A stretch of 11,020 nucleotides of DNA from Actinomycetota bacterium. Lineage in GTDB: Bacteria > Actinomycetota > Rubrobacteria > Rubrobacterales > Rubrobacteraceae. How positions within the stretch are numbered: the stretch's first letter is position 1; every line of letters begins with the position of its first letter. The stretch spans positions 1-11,020 of the forward strand of contig JAIVIG010000318.1 in the NCBI GenBank assembly GCA_020200675.1, written 5' to 3'. The position numbers were made by a program, and so were the translations under genes. This document shows positions 5,694 through 11,020 of this stretch, in pieces. The notes under the pieces were generated by a model. The model searched no databases. It was not told the DNA's origin and saw only the letters and a list, made by a program, of their open reading frames with translations.

Positions 5694-6476
5694 TCAGGAC
5701 GTGGAGCCGAGCCACTCCTCGAACGTCGGGCCGGCGAGGATGGCGTCCGGGCCGGGCAGCAGGGCACCCGTCTCATAGAGCTCGCGGTCCGGGTCGGCCG
5801 GGTCGCTCACGCCGTCGATCTTCACCGGGTCACCGCGCCGGCCCGCGAGCAGTATCGCCATGTCGACAAGGTTTTCCTCCCGCGGACCGGCGATCTCCAA
5901 GATCGGTGTCCCGGCCGATCCCGATGCGGGCGCCGTTTCGGGGTCGGTGGCCAGGTCGGCGAGCGCCTGGGCGACGGTCCTGGCGGCGACCAGCTGTGTG
6001 CGCATCTTCGGCACGTAGCTCACCTCGCCCTGCCTGCCCCACTCCACGAGCTGCGCGACGAACTCGTGGAACTGCGCCGCGCGCAGTACACGTACCGGGA
6101 TGGGGCCCGACAACATGACCCGCTCGTGGGCGACCTTCGCCGCGTTGTAGCCTGCGGTGAACCGGTCGCAGCCGATCATGGACACCACGACCATCCGCCG
6201 CACGCCGGCCCGCTCGCCGGCCTCGTGCAGGTTCCGGGCCGCGGCGGTGAAGAACTCCGTAGCCGCCTCCTGGTCGGGCGAGGGCCCGCTGGCCACGTCG
6301 ATGACGCACTCCACGCCTGCCAGGGCCTCCGCCAGACCGTCCCCGGTGACCACGTCCACGCCGCTGGAACGCGACATCGCGACGACGTCGTGTCCCCCGG
6401 CCTTGAGCACGTCGACGACATGACGGCCGACCCTCCCGGTCGCCCCCGCTACCGCAATCTTCCTGCGTGCTTGCAT
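5694..6476 (-). CDS. NAD(P)H-binding protein, NmrA / atypical SDR family
   Basis: This is a 260-residue Rossmann protein and the first gene of the leftward operon. The nucleotide loop GATGRVG lies at residues 11-17. DVVTGDGLAEALAGVECVID gives the second cofactor strand region and RMVVVSMIGCDRF the central strand. The segment AGYNAAKVAHERVMLSGPIP resembles the Y..AK..HE pattern of NmrA-like SDRs, and VRVLRAAQFHEFV the substrate-binding part. Members are reductases, epimerase-like enzymes or redox sensors; the substrate is unknown. AGGAG (6484-6488) lies 7 nt from the ATG. A candidate ECF41 promoter (6593-6619, leftward) would give a leader of about 110 nt. It is unrelated in sequence detail to the other NAD(P)H-binding gene of this operon, so this is not a simple duplication. 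Confidence 0.9.
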   Translation of the reverse strand: MQARRKIAVAGATGRVGRHVVDVLKAGGHDVVAMSRSSGVDVVTGDGLAEALAGVECVIDVASGPSPDQEAATEFFTAAARNLHEAGERAGVRRMVVVSMIGCDRFTAGYNAAKVAHERVMLSGPIPVRVLRAAQFHEFVAQLVEWGRQGEVSYVPKMRTQLVAARTVAQALADLATDPETAPASGSAGTPILEIAGPREENLVDMAILLAGRRGDPVKIDGVSDPADPDRELYETGALLPGPDAILAGPTFEEWLGSTS

Positions 6477-6554
6477 GATTACTCTCCTCTAGGGATCTTC
6501 AGGTGCTTTGCTGAACCGGGATGCTGAACATCCAGGTTTCGATCGCGATCTCCT

Positions 6555-6581
6555 TGTCACATCGGCCGGGTTTCGTTCGTC
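6555..6581 (+). promoter_or_regulatory. ECF41-type promoter of the sigma gene
   Basis: TGTCACA (6555-6561) and CGTC (6578-6581) are exactly 16 bp apart. As I recall it, the reported ECF41 promoter consensus is TGTCACA-N16-CGTC. It points at the sigma gene at 6621, with a start of transcription expected near 6588, as in an autoregulated sigma factor. Confidence 0.65.
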
Positions 6582-6592
6582 ACTACTACAAT

Positions 6593-6619
6593 GACGGAAC
6601 GCGACGGAGGAATGTGACC
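6593..6619 (-). promoter_or_regulatory. ECF41-type promoter of the leftward operon
   Basis: On the minus strand GGTCACA (6619-6613) is followed after exactly 16 bp by CGTC (6596-6593), one base away from the ECF41 consensus. It points at the NAD(P)H-binding gene starting at 6476. The -35 element overlaps the spacer between the sigma gene's ribosome site and its ATG, so the two divergent transcripts would overlap slightly. Confidence 0.55.
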
Positions 6620-6620
6620 G

Positions 6621-7372
6621 ATGGACGAACACGATTGGCTGGCGGAGCGATTCGAGGCCAACCGTACCCACCTGAGGGCGGTGGCCTACCGGATGCTCGG
6701 CTCGCTGAGCGAGGCGGACGACGCCGTGCAGGAAGCCTGGCTGCGCCTCAGCCGCTCCAAGACGAGCGGCGTCGAGAACCTGGGCGGATGGCTGACGACG
6801 GTCGTCGCGCGGGTGTGCCTGGACATGCTGCGCTCGCGCAAGTCGCGGCGCGAGGAGCCCCTGGGCGCGCACGTGCCCGACCCGATCGTGGGCCGCGGGG
6901 ACGGGATCGACCCCGAACACCAAGCGCTACTGGCCGACTCGGTCGGTCTCGCGCTGCTCGTGGTACTCGAAACACTGGCTCCCGCCGAGCGACTCGCGTT
7001 CGTGCTGCACGACATGTTCGCCGTGCCCTTCGACGAGATCGCCCCCATCGTGGGACGCTCTTCGATGCGCTGCTCGCGGTGCTCGACCCGGACGTCGTGC
7101 TCCGAGCCGACGTCGGCGCCGTGCAAGCGGGCGCATCGAGGGAGGTCCGCGGTGCGCCGGCCGTGGCCGAGCAGGCGCTCACCTTCTCGCGGTTTGCCCG
7201 ATTCGCACAACCGGCGCTCGTAAACGGAGCCGCCGGGGCCGTGTGGGCACCGGGCGGACGGCCGCGCGTCGTCTTCGGCTTCACGATCACGGGCGGGAAG
7301 ATCGTCGAGATCGACCTGGTCGCCGACACCGCGCGCCTCCGCCAGCTCGACCTGGCGGTCCTAGAGGACTGA
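6621..7372 (+). pseudogene. ECF41-group RNA polymerase sigma factor (SigJ-like), broken by internal deletion
   Basis: ECF41 sigma factors carry regions 2 and 4 plus a SnoaL-like regulatory tail of about 100 residues. Region 2 is intact (FEANRTHLRAVAYRMLG, about 11-27; EADDAVQEAWLRL, 31-43), and region 4 starts normally (LAPAERLAFVLHDMFAVPFD, then EIAPIVGRS, to residue 147). At 7058-7063 it jumps into a different frame: FDALLAVLDPDVVLRADVGA onward is the SnoaL-like tail, ending ITGGKIVEIDLVADTARLRQ, then LDLAVLED and TGA 7370-7372. The recognition helix and the linker, about 45 residues by comparison with remembered family members, are missing and the frame shifts. The unshifted frame ends at 7223 after 200 codons. 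GGAGG (6606-6610) lies 10 nt from the ATG. The protein should not bind a -35 element, so I call it inactive. Confidence 0.85.
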
Positions 7373-7730
7373 CGTTCAGCGTCTGGGCCACGCCGCGCGA
7401 CGTAGTCCCGTAGCCCCCACCCATACTCGTCACCGGTCCGGCCACGCCGCTCGACGCACGCCCTGATCCTGGGTGCGAGAGCCCCGGCACGCCCGAGAAC
7501 CACCCGCTCCGAGACTGTCGTTCCCCCATGTTTCCGACACTCTCGCCGACGCGACTCCTTCGGCCACAAAGCAGTCGTGCCGCCGCGCGCGCGGGCACGT
7601 TCACAAGGGAACCCCAACCGGGCATGATCAACAGGACGTGCTGGTGAACCGCGACCTTGACCAGCGGCGTCTCACATAGGTGGTACGATTTATTTCTCAG
7701 TGCAGGGTGGCTATCCGTTACACTCTGATC
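7373..7730. other. Degraded intergenic stretch without a clear gene
   Basis: I see no convincing gene here. On the minus strand, 7381-7500 contains residues such as RTGDEYGWGLRDYVARRG, which faintly resemble the 'VTGDEVYG...LR..L..RG' block of IS701-type transposases. A 17-bp direct repeat with one mismatch lies at 7386-7402 and 7440-7456. The rest (7500-7718) shows no coding pattern that I can support. Confidence 0.3.
7719..7724 (+). promoter_or_regulatory. Possible -10 element of a leaderless transcript
   Basis: TACACT ends 6 nt before the ATG at 7731, so transcription would begin at about the A of the start codon. No ribosome site is present. Leaderless mRNAs with a -10 box at this distance are common in actinobacteria. 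No good -35 box is visible. Confidence 0.3.
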
Positions 7731-7880
7731 ATGCCCGGCATCCGGATCGGCTACGCCTGCTGCTCCACCGACACCCAAGACCTCACCGCATAGCGGGAAC
7801 GGCTGCGCGAGCTCGGGGTGGCCGAAGACCGGATCTACCTCGACCACGGACTCACCGGCACCAGCCGTTCCTTACTTTAG
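7731..7880 (+). pseudogene. Serine recombinase (resolvase/invertase) N-terminal remnant
   Basis: From ATG 7731 the reading is MPGIRIGYACCSTDTQDLTA, an amber stop (7791-7793), then RERLRELGVAEDRIYLDHGL and TGTSR. This is the N-terminus of resolvase/invertase-type serine recombinases ('IGYARVSTDEQDLTAQR..L..LGV....IY.DHGLTGTNR'). The nucleophile Ser is kept (CST), but the Arg of YAR is Cys. The stop falls where Gln is usual, consistent with a CAG-to-TAG change. Homology ends at about 7868 and a TAG follows at 7878-7880, so the catalytic domain is truncated and the DNA-binding part is gone. It marks an old transposon or invertible element. Confidence 0.75.
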
Positions 7881-7935
7881 TCGCTTCTGATTCAAAACGG
7901 GTTGCGTGAAATTCTCTGCCAAGGGGGTTCTGGTT

Positions 7936-7952
7936 CAGAAGCGCGGCTTCTG
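7936..7952. other. Short perfect hairpin (7-bp stem)
   Basis: CAGAAGC (7936-7942) pairs with GCTTCTG (7946-7952) around a GCG loop, in AT-richer sequence between the recombinase relic and the end of the SMR gene. It could stop transcription leaving the SMR gene leftward, or be the trace of a mobile-element end. No T-run follows on either strand. Confidence 0.3.
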
Positions 7953-8014
7953 CTTCAGAGCGGACTTCGGTGCAAGGTCGCTATTGGCATGCGACCTCAG
8001 TTTTGGACGCGCTC

Positions 8015-8338
8015 TTAATGCGACTCGCTGGTAAGGTGCAACATCGCCACCCCGACGATGATAAGCCCGAGCGCTATCAGCTTCGTGGTAGTGAGCGACT
8101 CCTGGAAGAACCATATCCCGATCATCGCCACGAGCGCCGTGCCCATCCCCGACCACACCGCGTAGGCCACGCTCACGTCCAGCCGGTTGACCGCGAAGGT
8201 CAAGGCGACGATGCTCAGGGCGTAGAAAAAGAGCACCAGCACAGAGGGCACGAGCTTGGAGAAGCCCTCCGACAGTTTCATGTTCGTCGTGCCCACGACC
8301 TCCAGCACTATCGCCGCCACCAGCAAGATCCAACCCAT
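8015..8338 (-). CDS. Small multidrug resistance (SMR) transporter, Qac/EmrE type
   Basis: This is a 107-residue inner-membrane protein with four hydrophobic helices. It acts as an antiparallel or parallel dimer that exports cationic lipophilic compounds in exchange for protons. The essential membrane Glu is at position 13 in VLEVVGTTNMKLSEGF (11-26), and Trp62 lies in AYAVWSGMGTALVAM, matching Glu14 and Trp63 of EmrE. GTT followed by MK.SEGF resembles the quaternary-ammonium (Qac/EmrE) branch more than the guanidine-exporter (SugE/Gdx) branch, so multidrug export is more likely. GGAGG at 8347-8351 lies 8 nt from the ATG. It is a single gene; SMR genes often come as pairs, but no partner is present. 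It sits beside a recombinase relic, consistent with acquisition on a mobile element. Confidence 0.93.
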   Translation of the reverse strand: MGWILLVAAIVLEVVGTTNMKLSEGFSKLVPSVLVLFFYALSIVALTFAVNRLDVSVAYAVWSGMGTALVAMIGIWFFQESLTTTKLIALGLIIVGVAMLHLTSESH

Positions 8339-8641
8339 CGCACACCCCTCCGTTCAGCCGCAAGAACGATCACATCGTAGCCGAACATACCGTGGCGGTT
8401 CGAAGGCGATCCCGGCGCCCGTAGGAGTGGGGAAAGGAGCAGAGAGTGACGCCGGAACCTATTATCTTTATAGGTCGCGTAGATGACAGGACGATAACCA
8501 GAAGGTAACGAAACAGAAATCTTCAGAAACGTGCAAGGAGATGGGGGTTCTACTCACGGGGCTCCGGCCTTTTGCTGTTGATATCGTCGTGTGTTGCCGT
8601 AGAACTAGAGGAGTGCCCCGGGACTGAGAGGGAGAACCGCC
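8339..8641. other. Divergent intergenic region between the SMR and VOC genes
   Basis: This region must hold both promoters, but no clear -35/-10 pair stands out. A short AT-rich near-palindrome (cctattatctttatagg, 8458-8474) is a possible operator. A 20-codon GTG frame starting at 8447 behind a GGAG is too short to support. No RNA gene was recognised. Confidence 0.3.
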
Positions 8642-9010
8642 ATGATCGACCATACCGGAGTCAACGTCGAGGATTTCGAGGCGAGTAGAGAGTTCTACGC
8701 CGCTGCTCTGGCCCCGCTCGGGTACGAATTGCTACTCGAATTTCACGGCGCCGTGGCCGGTTTCGGGGAGGCCAGAAATCCGGACTTCTGGATCGGCCAG
8801 GGCGAGGCGAACACGCCGCGGGTCCACGTCGCTTTCCGTGCCAATACTCGTCGGGAAGTCGAGGCGTTCTACGAGGCGGCGTTGGGCGCCGGCGGCCGGG
8901 ACAACGGCGCTCCCGGGCTGCGGCCACAATACCACCCCGACTACTACGCGGCCTTCGTTCTGGACCTGGACGGCCACAACGTCGAAGCGGTCTGCCATAT
9001 GCCGGCGTGA
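8642..9010 (+). CDS. VOC-superfamily protein (glyoxalase/bleomycin-resistance/dioxygenase fold)
   Basis: This is a 122-residue protein with the two beta-alpha-beta-beta-beta modules of vicinal-oxygen-chelate enzymes. The opening MIDHTGVNVEDFEASREFYA has His4 and the usual FY helix. VHVAFRA carries His62, the start of the second module, and the end DLDGHNVEAVCH carries Glu115 in the standard DPDGN.VE block. His4, His62 and Glu115 are plausible metal ligands. GGAG (8631-8634) lies 7 nt from the ATG. Similar single-domain proteins act as glyoxalase-like lyases, dioxygenases or antibiotic-binding resistance proteins, and sequence alone cannot choose. It is divergent from the SMR exporter, so a shared detoxification role is possible but unproven. 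Confidence 0.9.
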   Translation: MIDHTGVNVEDFEASREFYAAALAPLGYELLLEFHGAVAGFGEARNPDFWIGQGEANTPRVHVAFRANTRREVEAFYEAALGAGGRDNGAPGLRPQYHPDYYAAFVLDLDGHNVEAVCHMPA

Positions 9011-9112
9011 TCTCCGCTCGACAAAAGGATCGCACCGACGCCCGGGTTTTCTACTCGTCTGTGGTGGGCACGCACGACCAGGACGTAACGACCGCGGCGA
9101 CCTTGTCCGTGT

Positions 9113-9265
9113 TCAGGAGATCGCGCCTTCCCTCCCGTCGGGCGTCGTGAAGAGCAGGTTGGCCGATGAGCCGTTGACCGGGTCCTCGATCACCTCTCTA
9201 ACCGTCTGGTCGACGGAGGGCTCCCTCTGCTGTCCGTTCTCGTTCGTGTTTATCCCCCTGACCAT
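9113..9265 (-). CDS. Small ORF of unknown function (50 residues)
   Basis: The minus frame from ATG 9265 to TGA 9113-9115 encodes MVRGINTNENGQQREPSVDQ, then TVREVIEDPVNGSSANLLFT and TPDGREGAIS. Codon use is coding-like (GC-rich third positions, few rare codons) and the composition is that of a soluble protein with a short helix and a polar tail. No ribosome site is evident before the ATG, and the tRNA fragment begins only 15 bp upstream. The gene may be leaderless, start elsewhere, or have lost its 5' region at the insertion scar. I recognise no family. Confidence 0.45.
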   Translation of the reverse strand: MVRGINTNENGQQREPSVDQTVREVIEDPVNGSSANLLFTTPDGREGAIS

Positions 9266-9280
9266 CGAATCAAGCCCGGT

Positions 9281-9330
9281 GCATCCTCCTCATGAGGGGG
9301 AGGTCGCTGGTTTGAACCCGGCATCGCCCA
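9281..9330 (+). pseudogene. 3' fragment of tRNA-Met(CAT), attachment-site-like scar
   Basis: The stretch folds as the 3' two-thirds of a tRNA. Anticodon stem: TCCTC (9284-9288) with GGGGG (9296-9300) around loop CTCATGA, anticodon CAT. Variable loop: AGGTC (9301-9305). T-arm: GCTGG (9306-9310) and CCGGC (9318-9322) around TTTGAAC. Acceptor 3' strand: ATCGCCC (9323-9329), discriminator A9330. The matching 5' acceptor strand GGGCGAT and a proper D-arm are absent upstream, so this is not a working tRNA gene. No CCA is encoded. Integrases commonly use tRNA 3' ends as attachment cores, so this looks like an att remnant. Confidence 0.65.
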
Positions 9331-9671
9331 CTTCTAAAACTCGTCGCTCTTGTCCTCTATCGTAAGGAAGTACGCGCGGCATCCACTCTTTGTCGGCGGG
9401 CACCGGGGACATACGAGTAAGTGCCTCGGGAAAGTGTGACCCCGGCAAACTGATGTCCGCAAGCCCACTCCCGCTTATCACGCAAAGATTACGAAATTTT
9501 TTTTGTGGCGGTAGGCAGCCGTCTCGAGCGGGTTCCCGATCTCTCGTCGTGATAATAGAAGCTCATACCGGCAATTCTTAGCGCCTTTCGTTCTCTTATT
9601 GCGGTAATTATCGTGACGGTATGACGAGACCTACCCAGCACGGATTTATAACGACGAGATAAGGCGCGGAA

Positions 9672-9691
9672 CAGCCTTGTATACAGGGCTG
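9672..9691. promoter_or_regulatory. 20-bp near-perfect palindrome, possible operator
   Basis: CAGCCTTGTA is followed directly by TACAGGGCTG: ten base pairs on each side of the dyad with a single non-Watson-Crick position (T opposite G). It lies 74 bp before the start of the RlpA-muramidase gene. A dimeric regulator site is plausible. A TTGTAT inside it and TACTTA at 9702-9707 could be weak -35/-10 elements with a 19-bp gap. Confidence 0.4.
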
Positions 9692-9717
9692 AGAATCTCA
9701 ATACTTAGGGGTGTTCC

Positions 9718-9730
9718 GACCTTGAAGGTC
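9718..9730. promoter_or_regulatory. 13-bp palindrome GACCTT-G-AAGGTC, possible operator
   Basis: GACCTT (9718-9723) and AAGGTC (9725-9730) are perfect inverted arms around one G, and GGTCGACC overlaps it at 9727-9734. It lies 34 bp before the TTG start, where a repressor could block transcription, or a small hairpin could form in the leader. Confidence 0.35.
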
Positions 9731-9764
9731 GACCAGAGGTGAATGCGACGGAGGGGGATAAACG

Positions 9765-11020
9765 TTGCCTGGATCGAGGTTTGTGCAACTGCCGTTGGCC
9801 ATGCTACTGGCCTGCGGTCTTCTAGTGTTCGGCGCGGGTCGCGCCGAGGCGGAGGAGGCGCTGGCCTCATGGTACGGCCCCGGCTATCATGGTCTGCCGA
9901 CGGCGAGCGGCGAGCCCTACGATGCCTCCGGTTACACGGCGGCCCACAAGACACTGCCGCTTGGGACGGAGCTGGAGGTGAGCTACGGGGACAAGTCGGT
10001 CCTGGTGACGGTCAACGACCGGGGAGGTTTACCTGGCGGGCGCGAGTTGGACCTCTCGCAGGCGGCGGCAGAGGAGCTGGGGTTGACAGTACCTGGCGTG
10101 GACTACGTGGAAGTCGACTACCCGAGCAGTGGCGCCCGAAATGACGCTACTGGAAGTGAAGCCGCCCCGTTCGGGGGCTTTGAGAGCAATGCGGGAGACA
10201 GCACCGGGGTGGACGGGCAAACGGAGCTCCCTATCGGCGCCGCCAGTCTCCGTCCCGAGGCAAGAGGAGCCGACAGCTTGGTGGGTCCCGCAACGGGTTC
10301 TCCGAACTATCCGGAAGGTGGCAGCATTACCGGTCGGGGCGAGGCTAGCGGAGGGGTGCTAGATCCTTCGAACGGGTTGCCCCCGGCTGGGTTGTCTCCG
10401 GACGTGGCGACACGAGGTGCGGTGCCCGGTGCTACCACTCCGTACGGGGCAAACGACCAGGCCCTCGTGCCACAGCCGAACGAGATCGGTACTGGTGTCT
10501 CCTCTCCAGTGCAGCCGTACGCGGTCGACACCGGTTTCGTAGGGCGTCAGGAGGGCTTCCGCCTGGACGCGTACGTCCCCGACCCGTTGTTCAGCAGTAG
10601 CGGCACGACCGTTGGGACGGGCGTGGACGTGGGCCAGCGAAGCGTGGCGGATATCCAGGCCCTCGACATCCCGGAGACGCTGAAGCAGAAGCTGATACCC
10701 TACGCCGGGTTGAAGGGGCAGGACGCCGTGAACTTCCTGGCCAGCCACCCGCTGCGCTTGACCGAAGAAGAGGCTTACGTCCTGGACCAGGCGGTGGCCC
10801 GGGAAATCTTCGGGGACGTGGCGACCCTCTACGACGCGGACGCCACCGGAGACTCGTTCCTGGAACTTCCCTTGGAGGCCAGGACGGCCATCGGCGACGT
10901 GGCCTACCAGTACGGGCCCAACCTGGAACAGCGGTTGCCCAATTTCTGGGACGATGTGACGGAGGGACGCTGGGACGAAGCGACGCAGACCTTGAGGGAT
11001 TTCGGTGACCGGTACCCCAC
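9765..11020 (+). CDS. Secreted RlpA-like double-psi barrel fused to pesticin-type muramidase (3' end outside window)
   Basis: The frame is open for 418 codons to the window edge. The start is TTG 9765: GGAGGGGG (9750-9757) is 7 nt away and an in-frame TAA sits at 9759-9761. Residues 1-29 form a signal peptide (FVQLPLAMLLACGLLVFGAG) with likely cleavage after AEA. Residues 33-119 are an RlpA-type double-psi barrel: ASWYGPGYHGLPTASGE, AAHKTLPLG (His61), VTVNDRG (Asp85) and RELDLSQAAAEELGL. Residues about 120-255 are a Gly/Ser/Pro-rich linker. From about 257 it resembles the pesticin C-terminal/T4-lysozyme fold: QEGFRLDAYVPD (Glu263), then TTVGTGVDVGQ with Thr282 and Asp288, spaced as in pesticin's Thr and Asp. 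It should bind or cut peptidoglycan outside the membrane, cleaving glycan strands through the muramidase part. No SPOR domain is present, unlike classical RlpA. Confidence 0.85.
   Translation, partial: MPGSRFVQLPLAMLLACGLLVFGAGRAEAEEALASWYGPGYHGLPTASGEPYDASGYTAAHKTLPLGTELEVSYGDKSVLVTVNDRGGLPGGRELDLSQAAAEELGLTVPGVDYVEVDYPSSGARNDATGSEAAPFGGFESNAGDSTGVDGQTELPIGAASLRPEARGADSLVGPATGSPNYPEGGSITGRGEASGGVLDPSNGLPPAGLSPDVATRGAVPGATTPYGANDQALVPQPNEIGTGVSSPVQPYAVDTGFVGRQEGFRLDAYVPDPLFSSSGTTVGTGVDVGQRSVADIQALDIPETLKQKLIPYAGLKGQDAVNFLASHPLRLTEEEAYVLDQAVAREIFGDVATLYDADATGDSFLELPLEARTAIGDVAYQYGPNLEQRLPNFWDDVTEGRWDEATQTLRDFGDRYP

Larger units (their letters stand above)
9331..9764. other. AT-richer upstream region of the wall-hydrolase gene
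   Basis: No supported gene lies in these 434 bases. The region is noticeably AT-richer from about 9480 and includes a run of eight T (9497-9504). Inverted segments tcataccg (9562-9569) and cggtatga (near 9615-9622) enclose about 45 bp. Two palindromes lie closer to the gene (separate entries). It probably holds the promoter and control sites of the downstream hydrolase, and perhaps mobile-element debris next to the tRNA scar. Confidence 0.35.

Noticed and set aside
6587..6592. TACAAT as a housekeeping -10 box for the sigma gene
   Set aside because: The only -35-like TTGTCA (6554-6559) is 27 bp away, too far. The ECF41 pair explains the region better.
6748..7617. Long minus-strand frame (289 codons) opposite the sigma gene
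   Set aside because: Arginine-, alanine- and serine-rich translation antisense to a clear sigma factor; a GC-rich shadow frame with no ribosome site or motif.
8015..8338. Guanidine exporter (Gdx/SugE) with a guanidine riboswitch
   Set aside because: The GTT and MK.SEGF pattern fits the Qac/EmrE branch better, and I saw no guanidine-riboswitch motif in the short leader.
8447..8509. 20-codon GTG frame behind a GGAG
   Set aside because: Too short, no motif, and purine-rich sequence makes such pseudo-ribosome sites common.
9497..9504. Run of eight T as an intrinsic terminator
   Set aside because: The nearest hairpin (TGCC..GGG with CCC..GGCA, 9422-9447) is about 50 bp upstream, too far to act with this tract.
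9440..9545. A second GEMM-like RNA (GGCAAAC, CGCAAAG and GGCAGCCG occur in order)
   Set aside because: The short motifs are there but the helices between them do not form: no CC/GG-closed tetraloop stem and no AGCC/GGCT hairpin, and an extra segment interrupts the 3' motif. Probably coincidence.
9489..9701. 70-codon minus-strand frame with many Arg, Lys and Tyr
   Set aside because: No ribosome site, no recognised motif, and it covers the AT-rich control region with its palindromes.
1..11020. CRISPR arrays, rRNA genes or a replication origin
   Set aside because: No regularly spaced repeats, no rRNA-like stretches and no DnaA-box clusters were seen.

Overview
The window is high-GC bacterial DNA with strong GGAGG-type ribosome sites, GTG and TTG starts, an F420/deazaflavin-type flavoprotein and an ECF41-type sigma factor. 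This points to an actinobacterium. A Rubrobacter-like lineage is my guess from style only; no marker gene proves it. The region is accessory: intact metabolic or stress genes sit among broken genes and traces of mobile DNA.

Layout, left to right. (1) About 101-881: a frameshifted IS630-family transposase (+) directly abuts a short remnant of a tyrosine recombinase (-). (2) 1067-2135: a deazaflavin-dependent nitroreductase-like gene (-), then a tiny ORF and a small proline-rich exported protein (+). (3) 2136-4146: a decayed reading frame without a start, a perfect hairpin, a leader RNA that resembles a GEMM (c-di-GMP-I) riboswitch, and a Tat-exported, probably lipid-anchored berberine-bridge-type FAD oxidase. 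(4) 4183-7372: a leftward operon of two NAD(P)H-binding (NmrA/atypical SDR) proteins, a carboxymuconolactone decarboxylase (CMD), the remnant of a second CMD and a 41-residue coupled ORF. It is divergent from an ECF41 (SigJ-like) sigma gene broken by an internal deletion. The shared intergenic region carries a back-to-back pair of ECF41-type promoters. (5) 7373-8338: a non-coding or degraded stretch, a serine recombinase N-terminal remnant with an internal amber codon, and an SMR multidrug exporter (-). (6) 8642-9330: a VOC-fold protein (+), a small unknown ORF (-) and the 3' part of a tRNA-Met(CAT) gene, which looks like an attachment-site scar. (7) 9331-11020: an AT-richer control region with palindromes, then a secreted protein joining an RlpA-type barrel to a pesticin/T4-lysozyme-like muramidase. 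It runs off the window end.

How the genes relate. The sigma gene and the leftward operon form the known ECF41-COE arrangement (CMD, oxidoreductase, epimerase), probably a redox or small-molecule stress module. The loss of part of sigma region 4 and the linker suggests the local regulator is dead while its promoters remain. The BBE oxidase, the deazaflavin protein, the VOC protein and the SMR pump would also suit oxidative chemistry or detoxification, but nothing in the sequence ties them into one pathway. The strongest leads are the riboswitch-like leader, the mirrored ECF41 promoters beside a broken sigma gene, the tRNA scar and the two-domain wall hydrolase.
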